From: Anaerolineae bacterium
Lineage (GTDB): Bacteria > Chloroflexota > Anaerolineae > Aggregatilineales > Phototrophicaceae
Reading direction: 5' to 3'
Length of the DNA stretch: 64,000 bases
Assembly: GCA_020849765.1 (NCBI GenBank)
Contig: JADLAY010000024.1
Coordinates: 186,001 to 250,000, forward strand
In this document: positions 53,532 to 62,443 of the stretch, in pieces
Position numbering within the stretch: position 1 is the stretch's first letter
How the letters are laid out: each line of letters begins with the position of its first letter
Notes under the pieces: generated by a model
Seen by the model: the letters and a program-made list of their open reading frames with translations, nothing else
Database searches by the model: none
What the model was told of the DNA's origin: nothing
Program-made: the position numbers and the translations under genes

Positions 53532-55763
53532 ATGAGAAAAATAACCCCACAGCACAGATCCCAACTCCAACACATACTCCCAACAATACTCTTCCTCACG
53601 TACGCGACCTTACAACTTTCCAACCCCCTATTCCACCTGAAGACCCATATCCCCGGCGACCCCGGCCAACCCGTCACCACCGACTACTACCATTTCCACT
53701 GGAACTTCTGGTGGATCGATCACCAACTCGCTCAGCAAGACACCATCTACCAGACCCACTATCTCCTCAATCCCTTCGAAAATAACCTGAGTCTGCACAC
53801 CCTTAGCACAGCCTGGTTCCCAGTCTGGCGCGCCGCAGGCGACTCCACACAAACATCAACCGGCATGGCCCTCATCATGATCGCCGGACACGCACTCCTC
53901 GGACTCAGCACCTACGCGCTCCTCAGGCATTTCAAGACAAAGACAAGCCTCGCCATCACAGGCGGCCTGATCACACAAAGCAGCGCATTGATGTTCTGGA
54001 GCACGAAGTGGACGACGATCAACCTGATGGGGTGGTGGTGGCTGCCTGTGATCCTGCTCATCTGGCAGCAAATTGCACAAAGCAATCAGCGCGGCGCAGC
54101 CACGAAGACTCTCATTTGGGCACTTTTACTAAGTGCGGCGCTCTGGGGCATGATCCTGACCGATCTCCAATACCCGTTGTTCCTCGCCTTCTTAATCCTT
54201 CCTTACGGCACCTGGACACTACTGCAGGCAGCAAATCGGCGCAAAAGGCTACTCCTGGCCAGCTATGGCGCACTCTCAATTTCGCTGGCCTGCATCCTGT
54301 TGTGGATCGCCGGGCCACTGCCATATCTGCTCAGCTATGACCAAAGCGTGCTGGCAACAACGCCCGCCGAACGCGCGCCGAGTATCCCGTTTCCAGGGGG
54401 CTATCTGTGGCGGCTAGATGGCGGCAGCATCTCACTTGGCGCAATCCTGGTGCCCGCGTTCCTGCTCGCGCTGATCGTCAGTCTGCGCAGGCGAGGACAA
54501 ACCCCAACCAGCCACAACGGCGACCCGTCACGATGGTTCTGGTTCTGGGTGGCGCTCCCGCCGCTGATCCTGTCCGCGGGGGCAAGCATCACCATCTTTG
54601 GCGCGACCATTCCGATGCCGTACGTCTGGCTGCACGCGTTATTCGGCGGCATGTTTCGCTATCCAGAGCGGCTCGCCAGCGTATTCATGTTTCCCGCGCT
54701 GCTGTTCATCGGCCTCAGCCTGTCTCGTTATGTGCCCAAACGGCCGCGCTATAGCTATTTGTTCGCCAGCGCGCTGATCCTGCTCGTCATGATCGACTCG
54801 CGGACATTGCAGCCTGTGCCGCTGCAACCGATCCCGCCAAGTTATGACTTCTACGAGGCGATGGGCCAGGAAGACTACGATTACGTCGTCGTCGAAATCC
54901 CGACGGCGGGGTCGAGCGGCGAGGGCATCGTCGGCAGGAGCGAGTGGGTCGCGCTTCAGTGGTACGGCATCATCCACGGCAAGCGAATGGTCAACAGCCA
55001 CATTTCGCGCGTCGACCCCTGGCATTACCTGTGGATGGAGACTGACGACGCGATGATGGCCTGGCTCGGCCAGCGGCGGCTGATCGAACCGGAGACGGTG
55101 CGCGCGCAGATGCAAGAACGCATCGCCTCGTGGCCGATTGGCTACTTCGTCATCCACACGCAGTTCATCCCGGGCCCTGGGCCAACGCTGCAAGAGATCG
55201 TCGGCTTCTTCAACGCGCAGGGCGATCTGGTGTGTCCATACGCCATCGAGCGCGATACCATCGTCTACCGGACGACGTGGCACCCGGATGGCTGCCCACC
55301 GCGAACACCGCCGGAGATCGAGCCGGGCGTTTACGAGATCGATCTGGGCGTCAGCGGCGACGAGCGTTACATCGGCTGGGGCTGGCACTGGCAGGAAGAT
55401 ATCGGCGCGACCCGCTGGCGCTGGACGGGCGAGTACCCGACGAGCAATCTGTACGTCGATCTGCCGCCGGATAGGTATACGCTCTCGCTGGCGGCGCAGT
55501 CCTTCTGGGAGCCGCGGCAACTGAGCATTACCGTCAATGGCGAGCGGCTGGCCGAGACTGCGACGGTCGAGCCGAATACGCTCGGCATCTACAGCTTCTC
55601 GATCCCCGCCGATCTGATCGGCGACGGGCAGCACGTCGAGATTGAGCTGATCTACGACGACACGCTTGTGCCCGCGGAGATCGGCCAGAGCGGCGATCCG
55701 CGCAGGCTGGCAATAGCGGTCGATTGGGTGCGCTTTGGGAAGGGCGATTCAGGCGCATCCTGA
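53532..55763 (+). CDS. Large GT-C-like integral membrane protein with C-terminal beta-sandwich, paralogue 2
   Basis: 743 residues, about 11 helices up to ~435. 'TTDYYHFHWNFWWIDHQL' (D51) corresponds to the D42 region of the 30774 paralogue, and the C-terminal 'GCPPRTPPE...GDERYIGWGWHWQED...IGQSGDPRRLAIAVDWVRF' is about two-thirds identical to it. The first ~800 bases are strikingly G-poor on the coding strand compared with the 3' half, as if the two halves had different histories. No PadR gene precedes this copy. The 183-base leader shows no gene. Confidence 0.72.
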   Translation: MRKITPQHRSQLQHILPTILFLTYATLQLSNPLFHLKTHIPGDPGQPVTTDYYHFHWNFWWIDHQLAQQDTIYQTHYLLNPFENNLSLHTLSTAWFPVWRAAGDSTQTSTGMALIMIAGHALLGLSTYALLRHFKTKTSLAITGGLITQSSALMFWSTKWTTINLMGWWWLPVILLIWQQIAQSNQRGAATKTLIWALLLSAALWGMILTDLQYPLFLAFLILPYGTWTLLQAANRRKRLLLASYGALSISLACILLWIAGPLPYLLSYDQSVLATTPAERAPSIPFPGGYLWRLDGGSISLGAILVPAFLLALIVSLRRRGQTPTSHNGDPSRWFWFWVALPPLILSAGASITIFGATIPMPYVWLHALFGGMFRYPERLASVFMFPALLFIGLSLSRYVPKRPRYSYLFASALILLVMIDSRTLQPVPLQPIPPSYDFYEAMGQEDYDYVVVEIPTAGSSGEGIVGRSEWVALQWYGIIHGKRMVNSHISRVDPWHYLWMETDDAMMAWLGQRRLIEPETVRAQMQERIASWPIGYFVIHTQFIPGPGPTLQEIVGFFNAQGDLVCPYAIERDTIVYRTTWHPDGCPPRTPPEIEPGVYEIDLGVSGDERYIGWGWHWQEDIGATRWRWTGEYPTSNLYVDLPPDRYTLSLAAQSFWEPRQLSITVNGERLAETATVEPNTLGIYSFSIPADLIGDGQHVEIELIYDDTLVPAEIGQSGDPRRLAIAVDWVRFGKGDSGAS

Positions 55764-55922
55764 TGTCAACCAAATCACGAAACCACTCGCCAGATTCTTA
55801 AATCTCGCCCAATTCACGATCGCCAGTTTTCCTCACTATCCCACATTTCCTGAACTCAATCTCATGCGTTCGCCGTGCTTTGAGTCATGAGTCAGTTGAT
55901 GTCAATTTACATTACGAATTCA

Positions 55923-55931
55923 TGTTATACT
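55923..55931 (+). promoter_or_regulatory. Extended -10 promoter for the orphan gene at 55975
   Basis: TGTTATACT is an extended -10 (TG-N-TATACT) 44 bases before the start, in an AT-rich stretch quite unlike the rest of the window. TTTACA 14 bases upstream is a short-spaced -35 at best. Confidence 0.5.
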
Positions 55932-55974
55932 AGCTACCTGTAGGTGTAAATTTAACAAAAGAAGGAATAACACT

Positions 55975-56766
55975 ATGAATCCGATCGAGAAAGCTCGCAG
56001 GATAAAACAGTTAGTTCAAATGATCGCCGATTTGACCGCAGAAATCGCTAAGGCAGACCCAACGGCGGGATGGCGAGATGCAGCCGGTAACTGGGTCAAT
56101 CGGTTGACTCAGCTTCAGAGCCAGCTGGCGGCCGCTGAAGCTGAATTGGCATCCTTGGGAGGGCCCGCCGCTGGGGCTGCAGCAGGGGAGACAAGCCTGG
56201 TCGCACGGGCCGCACAGGCTGCGTCCAGAACTGGCCGAGCCATTATCAACGTAGCGCGAGCAGCCCTGGGTAAACCCCCTTTGCCACCCCTGGCTGCAGG
56301 TGGGGCTGCCACTGCGCTGGGTGTTGCGGTGGCGGTGGCTGTCGTGGCTGGTGCGACTTATGGCGCGGCCAGGCTGGCTGGATCATATTCTGCCGATGAT
56401 CCCATCCAAGCGGGGGCAGCGATGGATCGCCCAGTCGCGACGAGTGTGGGTGTGCCGGGCGCAAACGACGCCGGCAAGTTTGCTATTTTCGTTTTGACCC
56501 AGAATTCCGATGGAACTATCTGGATTGGTGACGAACAGAGCCTGAAAAGCCTGCGCGCCTGCGATACGCCAAATGGCGGATTATGCGATCCGGACATTGA
56601 GTACCCACCCGTTGCCTATGAGCGGAAATCACAAGACTTTGATACGTACGAGGAAGCGCTGGCGGAATTTTGTGCGTCTACCGTTCAAAGGCCGGGCTAT
56701 TGGGGAAATAAAGCCGAGGGCTACGGAGGAACTTTCTGGTCGGAGTATCCTTGCGCCAGCCAATAA
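55975..56766 (+). CDS. Orphan membrane protein with coiled coil and Cys-bearing C-terminal domain
   Basis: 263 residues from ATG 55975 (GAAGGA upstream). An N-terminal coiled coil (about 5-65), a Gly/Ala-rich segment, one transmembrane helix (about 105-130, ALGVAVAVAVVAGATYGAA) and a soluble domain with four cysteines ('RACDTPNGGLCDPDI', 'EFCAS', 'YPCAS'). No family recognised. Its leader is AT-rich and it has its own promoter, which hints at acquisition. The 260-base spacer after it has no gene that I can support. Confidence 0.65.
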   Translation: MNPIEKARRIKQLVQMIADLTAEIAKADPTAGWRDAAGNWVNRLTQLQSQLAAAEAELASLGGPAAGAAAGETSLVARAAQAASRTGRAIINVARAALGKPPLPPLAAGGAATALGVAVAVAVVAGATYGAARLAGSYSADDPIQAGAAMDRPVATSVGVPGANDAGKFAIFVLTQNSDGTIWIGDEQSLKSLRACDTPNGGLCDPDIEYPPVAYERKSQDFDTYEEALAEFCASTVQRPGYWGNKAEGYGGTFWSEYPCASQ

Positions 56767-57026
56767 TCGTTGAAACAGTTTGATACTCTTCAATCTGGAG
56801 TTGCCTCCGTCCAAATTGAGGGGTATTTTTCTAGCTGCATCGGTTTCTTCGGGTGGATGCACACTGCTTCGAACTCAAAAGTATGCATTATCGGGCGAGC
56901 GTGCATGAAGACTTTCTCCTGGAAGTTGTGCGAGCTTAAGCCTTTTTCATGCGTTCGCCCAGGTTATACGGTGCTAAAATCGCATCTGTTCTGACTTTCA
57001 CAATATCATCGGGAATGGGGGCATTC

Positions 57027-57497
57027 ATGCCACTGCGCAAACTTGTCATCCGCTTGCTGCCACTCGTGACGACGCTCGCGATGTTCGCGGGCGGGTTCAT
57101 CGCGCTGAGCGCGATTCCATCGGGCACCGCAGAAGCGTGTAATCCGTGCGACTGCCCAGGCGACCGTCGCATCAACTGCCAGGGGATTCAGTTCTACGGT
57201 GTGTACACCTACGAGCGTGGGGGCGTGTGCTACATCGACGCCTACCGGATGGAGAGCAACGGCAGTCCTGGTCGGCGCGCATGGCGTGTGACGTCAAACG
57301 ATCTGGCAGAGCTGCCGGAAGCGCCCGCCAACAACACGCTGATCACATCCGGTGACGCGATCTTCTTGTACCAGTTGACGACAGGGGAGTTACAAGTCAA
57401 CGCAGGGCCTGCCGAGGACGGCAAGTTCTACGTGACGATCTGGCGCGGCTGCCCGGCGGAAGATCGCACGGAGACGTCGTTCGTCCCTGGCGAGTAA
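57027..57497 (+). CDS. Exported small Cys-rich hypothetical protein
   Basis: 156 residues from ATG 57027 (run of G upstream). Signal peptide (LVIRLLPLVTTLAMFAGGFIALSAIPSGTAEA region), then 'CNPCDCPGDRRINC' with four cysteines and two more later ('GVCYIDAY', 'RGCPAED'), probably forming disulfides outside the cell. The middle resembles no known domain. Bounded by a bidirectional terminator. Function unknown. Confidence 0.7.
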   Translation: MPLRKLVIRLLPLVTTLAMFAGGFIALSAIPSGTAEACNPCDCPGDRRINCQGIQFYGVYTYERGGVCYIDAYRMESNGSPGRRAWRVTSNDLAELPEAPANNTLITSGDAIFLYQLTTGELQVNAGPAEDGKFYVTIWRGCPAEDRTETSFVPGE

Positions 57498-57523
57498 ACG
57501 ACACTACATCTACAGACTGACGA

Positions 57524-57547
57524 AAAGGGGCCGTTGCGCCCCTTTTT
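57524..57547. terminator. Bidirectional intrinsic terminator
   Basis: AAAAGGGGC-cgttgc-GCCCCTTTTT between the convergent orphan gene and epimerase gene; A and T tracts serve both strands. Confidence 0.9.
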
Positions 57548-57556
57548 CGATCCTGC

Positions 57557-58516
57557 TTACCCGGCGCCGACCACGCTCGACGCCCAGGCGACCGTCCGCC
57601 GCATGCCTTCGTCGAGGCTGATCTGAGGCTGCCAGCCGAGCAATTCGCCTGCTTGCGTGATGTCGGCGCTCGATTGGCGCAGGTCGCCCAACTGCGCTTC
57701 GGTGTGGCGCACAGGATAGCTCGCGCGCGATTGGCCCCTGGCGCCGAGGACAGCATCACACAGCCGGTTAACGCTGGTGGGCGTGCCGGTGCCCAGATTG
57801 ATGACCTGGCCGTAGGTTGCGGGCGCGTCAATCGCGTCGACCCAGGCGCGTGCGACGTCGCCGATGTAGACGAAATCGCGCGACTGCTCGCCATCGGAGT
57901 GAATGACGATCTCCTGGCCGCGCAGCACGCGCCCGATGAAGATCGCCAGCACGCCTTGATACGGGTTATCCAGGCTCTGAAGCTCACCGTAGACGTTGAA
58001 CATGCGGAACGACGTGACATTCAGCGGCGTTGCCAGGTCACGGCGGGCGGCGGTCAGATGGACGTAGCGTTCGGCGGCGTATTTGGTCACACCGTAATAG
58101 GAGACGGGATCGGCAGGCATCGTCTCCGGCGTCGGCACCACCGACGGATTGCCGTAGACGGTCATCGAGCTGGCGAAGAGGAAGCGCGGGACACTGTGGG
58201 CGACGCTGGCCTGGAGCATGTTGATCGTGCCGAGCGTATTGACGGTCAGGTCATTCGACGGATTCTGGAACGACAGGCTGATCGAGGCCTGCCCGGCGAT
58301 GTGGATGACCGCGTCGATGCCGGGTTCGAAGGCGTGGGCGACATCGTCCGGGTTGCGCACGTCGCCAAGGACGAACTGCGCACGCGGGTCGACGCGATCT
58401 TTACTGCCCGTGCTCAGGTTATCGAGCGCGACGACCTGATAGCCGCGCTCCAGGAGCAGTTCGACGACGTGACTGCCGATGAACCCGGCAGCCCCGGTGA
58501 CAAGCACTGTGGTCAT
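57557..58516 (-). CDS. NAD-dependent sugar epimerase/dehydratase (UDP-glucose 4-epimerase-like)
   Basis: 319 residues. Extended SDR: 'VLVTGAAGFIGSHVVELLL' NAD motif, 'HIAGQAS', the Ser in 'FASSMTVYG' and the catalytic YxxxK as 'YYGVTKYAAE'. 'NPYQGVLAIFIGRVLRGQEIVIHSDGEQSRDFVYIGDVA' is typical of nucleotide-sugar 4-epimerases. It is last in a three-gene minus-strand group after the SGNH and FGE-fold genes, suggesting surface glycan synthesis. Confidence 0.88.
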   Translation of the reverse strand: MTTVLVTGAAGFIGSHVVELLLERGYQVVALDNLSTGSKDRVDPRAQFVLGDVRNPDDVAHAFEPGIDAVIHIAGQASISLSFQNPSNDLTVNTLGTINMLQASVAHSVPRFLFASSMTVYGNPSVVPTPETMPADPVSYYGVTKYAAERYVHLTAARRDLATPLNVTSFRMFNVYGELQSLDNPYQGVLAIFIGRVLRGQEIVIHSDGEQSRDFVYIGDVARAWVDAIDAPATYGQVINLGTGTPTSVNRLCDAVLGARGQSRASYPVRHTEAQLGDLRQSSADITQAGELLGWQPQISLDEGMRRTVAWASSVVGAG

Positions 58517-58540
58517 AAACAGTAGACTTCCTTCTAGCGG

Positions 58541-59884
58541 TCAATTGGCTGCACGCGCGTCGACCATCTCGCGCACAATCGGCTCCAGCGCGTCCGCCGT
58601 GAGCTGGTGTGTGAAGATGCTCGGATGCGCATCGAAGCGGTTGACGACGAGCTGGCCGAGCGGGTACTGGCTCAGAATCGGCGACATATCGACCACCGGC
58701 ACCTCGCGCGCCTCGAAGACTTCTTTGACTTTGGTCACGGCGGGCTGCGAATAATCGATCGCCGTGATGTGCGGCCAGATGAGCAGGATCATGCGGATGT
58801 CGCGCGCGTCGGCCCAATCAATGAACTGGTTGAGGCGGAAGCGCTGCTCGTCCCAGAACTGCTCGTTGTCATAAGCGCCCGCCAGCGCGCCGACAAAGCC
58901 CTGCGCGCGCGTCTGCGAGGTGAACTGGAGCAGGTTGTAATACAGGTAGTTGGGGACGAAGAAGTTGAGCACGAACCAGCTCAACTGTGGGTTGGCGACG
59001 AAGGCGAAGTTGGCGTTCGGGTCTTCGGCCGTATCCGTCAGCAGATAGTCGATGTCGTTCAGGTAGTAGCTGAGGATGATGATGTTCGGTTGATAGGGAT
59101 ACTGCTCGACATAGGGCAGTTCGAGGTCGGTATCCCAGCCGGACTCGGCCAGCAGGTCGACGTCGCAGCATGAGCCGAGACGCTGTTCGAGCCGCTGGGC
59201 AAAGGTGTCATCCAGATTGTTGATGCCATGGCCCATGGCGAATGAATCGCCGACGACGGCGATGCGCGTCAGGCCGGGTGTATCCGGCAGCGGCTCGTGG
59301 TCGCGGTAGCCGAGCGAATTATCCTGCGCCCAGCCGTAGTTCTTGTACCAGTGATAGTTCATGGCCGTGAAGCCGTAGCCATCGGTCGTGATGTAGAACA
59401 GGCGCAGGTACGCCTCGGCCAGGAAGAAGATGACGAGCACTGTCGTCAGCGTGATGAGGATGCCGGTGAAGCGGCTTTTGCCGAGCTTGCGTGCCATCTC
59501 ACGAGCCTGCCCGGCGGCAGAACCGTAGGCGAGCATGAACAGCAGCCCCCAGAGGCCGATGAAGAAGTAGACATACTCGACAGCGGAGATCCACCAACCG
59601 CTGGTCGGCTGATACTCGACCAGCCAGCGCGAGATCCAGACCACGAGGTAGACGAGCAGCAGCAGCCAGTAGAGCGCCGGAGCGCCTCGCAGCCGGGTCA
59701 TCAGCTGGGTGAGCCAGCGGCGCGCAGTGGGCACGAAGACCGCGGCCAGCGTCGCCAGGACGACGGCGGACAGCACGAGCCAGGCGGGCAGACTGAGGCC
59801 GAACTGAACGTGCACGTAAACGCCAAAGGCGACCGCCAGCGCGGCCAGCAGCATCCACAGACTGATCAAGAAACGTCCGGGCAT
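58541..59884 (-). CDS. Membrane protein with C-terminal SGNH-hydrolase domain
   Basis: 447 residues from the ATG at 59884, four bases after the FGE-fold gene. About five N-terminal helices (to ~175), then an extracytoplasmic SGNH/GDSL domain: block I 'VVGDSFAMG', block III Asn in 'SYYLNDID', block V Asp/His in 'RFDAHPSIF'. Such proteins often remove or transfer acetyl groups on surface polysaccharides (AlgX/DltD-like). 'AMNYHWYKNYGWAQDNSLGYRD' just before block I is typical of AlgX-like members. Confidence 0.82.
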   Translation of the reverse strand: MPGRFLISLWMLLAALAVAFGVYVHVQFGLSLPAWLVLSAVVLATLAAVFVPTARRWLTQLMTRLRGAPALYWLLLLVYLVVWISRWLVEYQPTSGWWISAVEYVYFFIGLWGLLFMLAYGSAAGQAREMARKLGKSRFTGILITLTTVLVIFFLAEAYLRLFYITTDGYGFTAMNYHWYKNYGWAQDNSLGYRDHEPLPDTPGLTRIAVVGDSFAMGHGINNLDDTFAQRLEQRLGSCCDVDLLAESGWDTDLELPYVEQYPYQPNIIILSYYLNDIDYLLTDTAEDPNANFAFVANPQLSWFVLNFFVPNYLYYNLLQFTSQTRAQGFVGALAGAYDNEQFWDEQRFRLNQFIDWADARDIRMILLIWPHITAIDYSQPAVTKVKEVFEAREVPVVDMSPILSQYPLGQLVVNRFDAHPSIFTHQLTADALEPIVREMVDARAAN

Positions 59885-59888
59885 AGCG

Positions 59889-60710
59889 CTAGGTTCCTGG
59901 TTGTGCGTCACTGGCACAGCGGAAGCCGATGAACCAATCGCGATCGCCGGGCGCGCGGCGCACGCGGAAGGGCAGGCTGCCACTGAAATCGACGTAGGCG
60001 CCGAGCGGCCCGCGCGTCACACGCGGCGTCTCCTCGTCATCGTGGTTTTCGCGCCCATCGCTCGCGTCGTAGGGATACGACTCGTAGAGCGATGACGTCC
60101 ATTCGGCGACGTTCCCGGCCATGTCAAAAGCGCCGACCCAGGACACGCCCGACGGGATGCTGCCGACATCCGCCGTCTGCGCATTGTTGTTGCGCTCGAA
60201 GACGAGGTTGTCGTCAATCAGATCGTTCCCCCAGGGATAGAGCAGGCTATCCGGGCCGCGGGCGGCGTATTCCCACTCGGCCTCGGTCGGCAAGCGCAGA
60301 CCTTGCGCGACGCAGAAATCGCGCGCCTCGAACCAGGTCAGGTTCTCACGCGGGCGATTATCGCCCTCGAAAGCGCCTACGCTGCCATACTGCGTGTTGG
60401 TGACTTCATAGCGCCCGATCCAGAAGGGCTGGTCGAAGCAGAGCTCGTGCTCCGGGCGCTGATCGCGGCGGCCTTCGTCGTGGCCCATGGTGAAGCAGCC
60501 CGCAGGCACGAGCGCCATCTCAAGATCGCCGAGCGTGGCAAAGACCGGTGTCCAGGCAGTATTGGACGCGACAGGCGTGGGTAACGGAATGCTGGTCGCC
60601 GTCGGCGGCGGGGGAGTCGCGGTCGGCGCGGACTCGGCCGCGCAGCCGGTCGCAAAGACTGCCAGCAGCAGGCCGAGCCATCGGATATTCAGAGGCATTT
60701 TGCGTCGCAC
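59889..60710 (-). CDS. FGE/sulfatase-modifying-factor fold lipoprotein lacking the catalytic Cys pair
   Basis: 273 residues from a GTG at 60710 (AAGGAA seven bases upstream). Lipobox 'VFATGCAAE' (Cys23), a Thr/Pro linker, then the formylglycine-generating-enzyme fold: 'GCFTMGHDEG', 'WFEARDFCVAQGLRLPTEAEWEYAARG', 'DMAGNVAEWTS', 'GFRCA'. The region where FGE has its copper-binding CxxxxC ('VTRGPLGAYVDFSGSLPFRVRRA') has no cysteine, so it is not a formylglycine-generating enzyme. It may bind or modify surface glycans. First gene of the minus-strand group. Confidence 0.83.
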   Translation of the reverse strand: MRRKMPLNIRWLGLLLAVFATGCAAESAPTATPPPPTATSIPLPTPVASNTAWTPVFATLGDLEMALVPAGCFTMGHDEGRRDQRPEHELCFDQPFWIGRYEVTNTQYGSVGAFEGDNRPRENLTWFEARDFCVAQGLRLPTEAEWEYAARGPDSLLYPWGNDLIDDNLVFERNNNAQTADVGSIPSGVSWVGAFDMAGNVAEWTSSLYESYPYDASDGRENHDDEETPRVTRGPLGAYVDFSGSLPFRVRRAPGDRDWFIGFRCASDAQPGT

Positions 60711-60825
60711 AAAAGGTTCCTTGCAATGTCAAATCGAGTGCACGCTTGGCAATTCTAATCCCGTTGATAGAATCCCACCAATACCGTTCACTTACTCAGA
60801 CGAGGGAAAGCTCCGAGAACGAGCC

Positions 60826-62133
60826 ATGTTTGACAATGAAAATGATGCCCAGGATTTCACCTGGGCCAGCGGGTGCATCGCGATTGGCGTCACGATGTTC
60901 GTGCTTGCGCTGCTTGGCGGCCTGTTTGGCCTCTGGTTCTTGATCGCACCGGCGACGAGCACGCCAGGTCAAGCCGAAGTCGCGACAGCCGCGCCAACGC
61001 CGGAACCGACCGCGGTCGCCATCCTGAGCCACGATCAGCCGCCCGCAAGCGACGCCCACGAATGGACACTGTTCGCCGATGGCTTCGACAATCCGCTCTA
61101 CCTGACCCATGCAGGCGATGGCAGCGGGCGCATGTTTGTGGTCGAGCAGACCGGGTTGATCTGGGTGGTCGAGAGCGATGGCACCACGCTCAACGATCCG
61201 TTCCTCGATATTTCGCTGATGCTGCCGGACAAGCTGTTCGAGGGCGGCTACAGCGAGCAGGGTCTGCTGGGGCTGGCCTTCCACCCGGATTACGAGCACA
61301 ACGGTTACTTTTTCATCAATTACACCGACAAGGCCGGAGACACCGTGATCTCGCGTTACAGCGTCAGCGCGGATGATCCGAATGTGGCGGATGAAGACTC
61401 GGAAGAATTGGTGCTAACGTTCGACCAGCCGTTTGAAGATCACAACGGCGGCGACATGGTCTTTGGCCCGGACGGCTACCTGTACATCAGCGTCGGCGAT
61501 GGCGGCAACGTCAACGAGTTCAACGCGCGCTCGCAGCAGCCAGATCTGTTCCTGGGCAAGCTGCTGCGCATCAATGTCGACACGCTGCCGTACACCGTGC
61601 CGGAAGACAACCTCTATGCGACCGACCCGACCTTCCTGCCGGAGATCTGGGTGCTCGGCCTGCGCAACCCATGGCGCTTCAGCTTCGACCGCGCGACCAA
61701 CGACCTGTTCATCGGCGACGTGGGGCAGTGGGATTGGGAAGAGATCGACTTCCTGCCCGCCGGGACCGGCGTCGGTTCCAACTTCGGTTGGAGCAGCTAC
61801 GAAGGCATGCATCGCCGCCCGGATACGCCGCCGCTCGACGCCTACGTCACGATGCCGATCCTGGAGTATCCACACAGCGACGGCTGCTCGGTGACGGGCG
61901 GTTATGTCTATCGTGGCGCAGAACTGCCGGAACTGAACGGTTACTACTTCTACAGCGATTACTGCAATGGCAAGGTGTGGGCGGCCTACAGTAATGCCGT
62001 CGGGCGCTGGCAGTCCACGCTGTGGATGCAAACCGAACGCCAGGTCACATCGTTTGGCGAAGACGAGGCGGGCGAGCTGTACCTGATCGACTACAAGGGT
62101 GAAATTCTGCGCCTGACGCGCATCGGTGGCTGA
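60826..62133 (+). CDS. Membrane-anchored PQQ-dependent sugar dehydrogenase (GDH-B/Hhip-like beta-propeller)
   Basis: 435 residues from ATG 60826; the open frame upstream to 60487 lies antisense to the lipoprotein gene. One N-terminal helix, a Thr/Pro linker, then a six-bladed propeller with 'EQGLLGLAFHPDYEHNGYFFINYTD', 'DHNGGDMVFGPDGYLYISVGDGG', 'GLRNPWRFSFD' and 'IGDVGQ..WEEI', the soluble glucose dehydrogenase/PQQ family pattern. It oxidises aldoses outside the membrane if PQQ is available; no pqq genes are in the window. Confidence 0.87.
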   Translation: MFDNENDAQDFTWASGCIAIGVTMFVLALLGGLFGLWFLIAPATSTPGQAEVATAAPTPEPTAVAILSHDQPPASDAHEWTLFADGFDNPLYLTHAGDGSGRMFVVEQTGLIWVVESDGTTLNDPFLDISLMLPDKLFEGGYSEQGLLGLAFHPDYEHNGYFFINYTDKAGDTVISRYSVSADDPNVADEDSEELVLTFDQPFEDHNGGDMVFGPDGYLYISVGDGGNVNEFNARSQQPDLFLGKLLRINVDTLPYTVPEDNLYATDPTFLPEIWVLGLRNPWRFSFDRATNDLFIGDVGQWDWEEIDFLPAGTGVGSNFGWSSYEGMHRRPDTPPLDAYVTMPILEYPHSDGCSVTGGYVYRGAELPELNGYYFYSDYCNGKVWAAYSNAVGRWQSTLWMQTERQVTSFGEDEAGELYLIDYKGEILRLTRIGG

Positions 62134-62210
62134 GTCGCAGGCTTGAGAATTCGCCGCGCTGCCATTAACATCATCTCAAATCCACTTGATGAGGGGGTTC
62201 GACAGCCTTA

Positions 62211-62438
62211 ATGAGTATTCTCCAGCTTGCCTGGCAGCGATTCAACGTGATGGCGCGCGCCCTCGGCGACATGCAGGGGCGAGTCATCGCGACAATCCTG
62301 TATTTCAGCGCCATTCTGCCATTTGGTTTATTGATGCAGCTCTCCGATCATCCGTTCAAGAATGCGACCAAAGCGCCGCATTGGGACAAGCGCGAGCCGG
62401 TCGAACATCAACTAGAAGCAGCGAAACGGCAAGGATAG
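62211..62438 (+). CDS. Small membrane protein upstream of carbamoyltransferase
   Basis: 75 residues with one helix (VIATILYFSAILPFGLLMQL) between a basic-aromatic N-terminus and a polar tail ending 'HQLEAAKRQG'. Small membrane proteins of this build are often found next to CmcH/NodU-type carbamoyltransferases in bacterial glycan loci. Six bases separate it from that gene here. Function unknown. Confidence 0.72.
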   Translation: MSILQLAWQRFNVMARALGDMQGRVIATILYFSAILPFGLLMQLSDHPFKNATKAPHWDKREPVEHQLEAAKRQG

Positions 62439-62443
62439 GGCAA

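Noticed and set aside
60487..60825. N-terminal extension of the PQQ-dependent dehydrogenase
   Set aside because: The extra frame overlaps the divergent lipoprotein gene antisense; the ATG at 60826 gives a normal membrane-anchor start.
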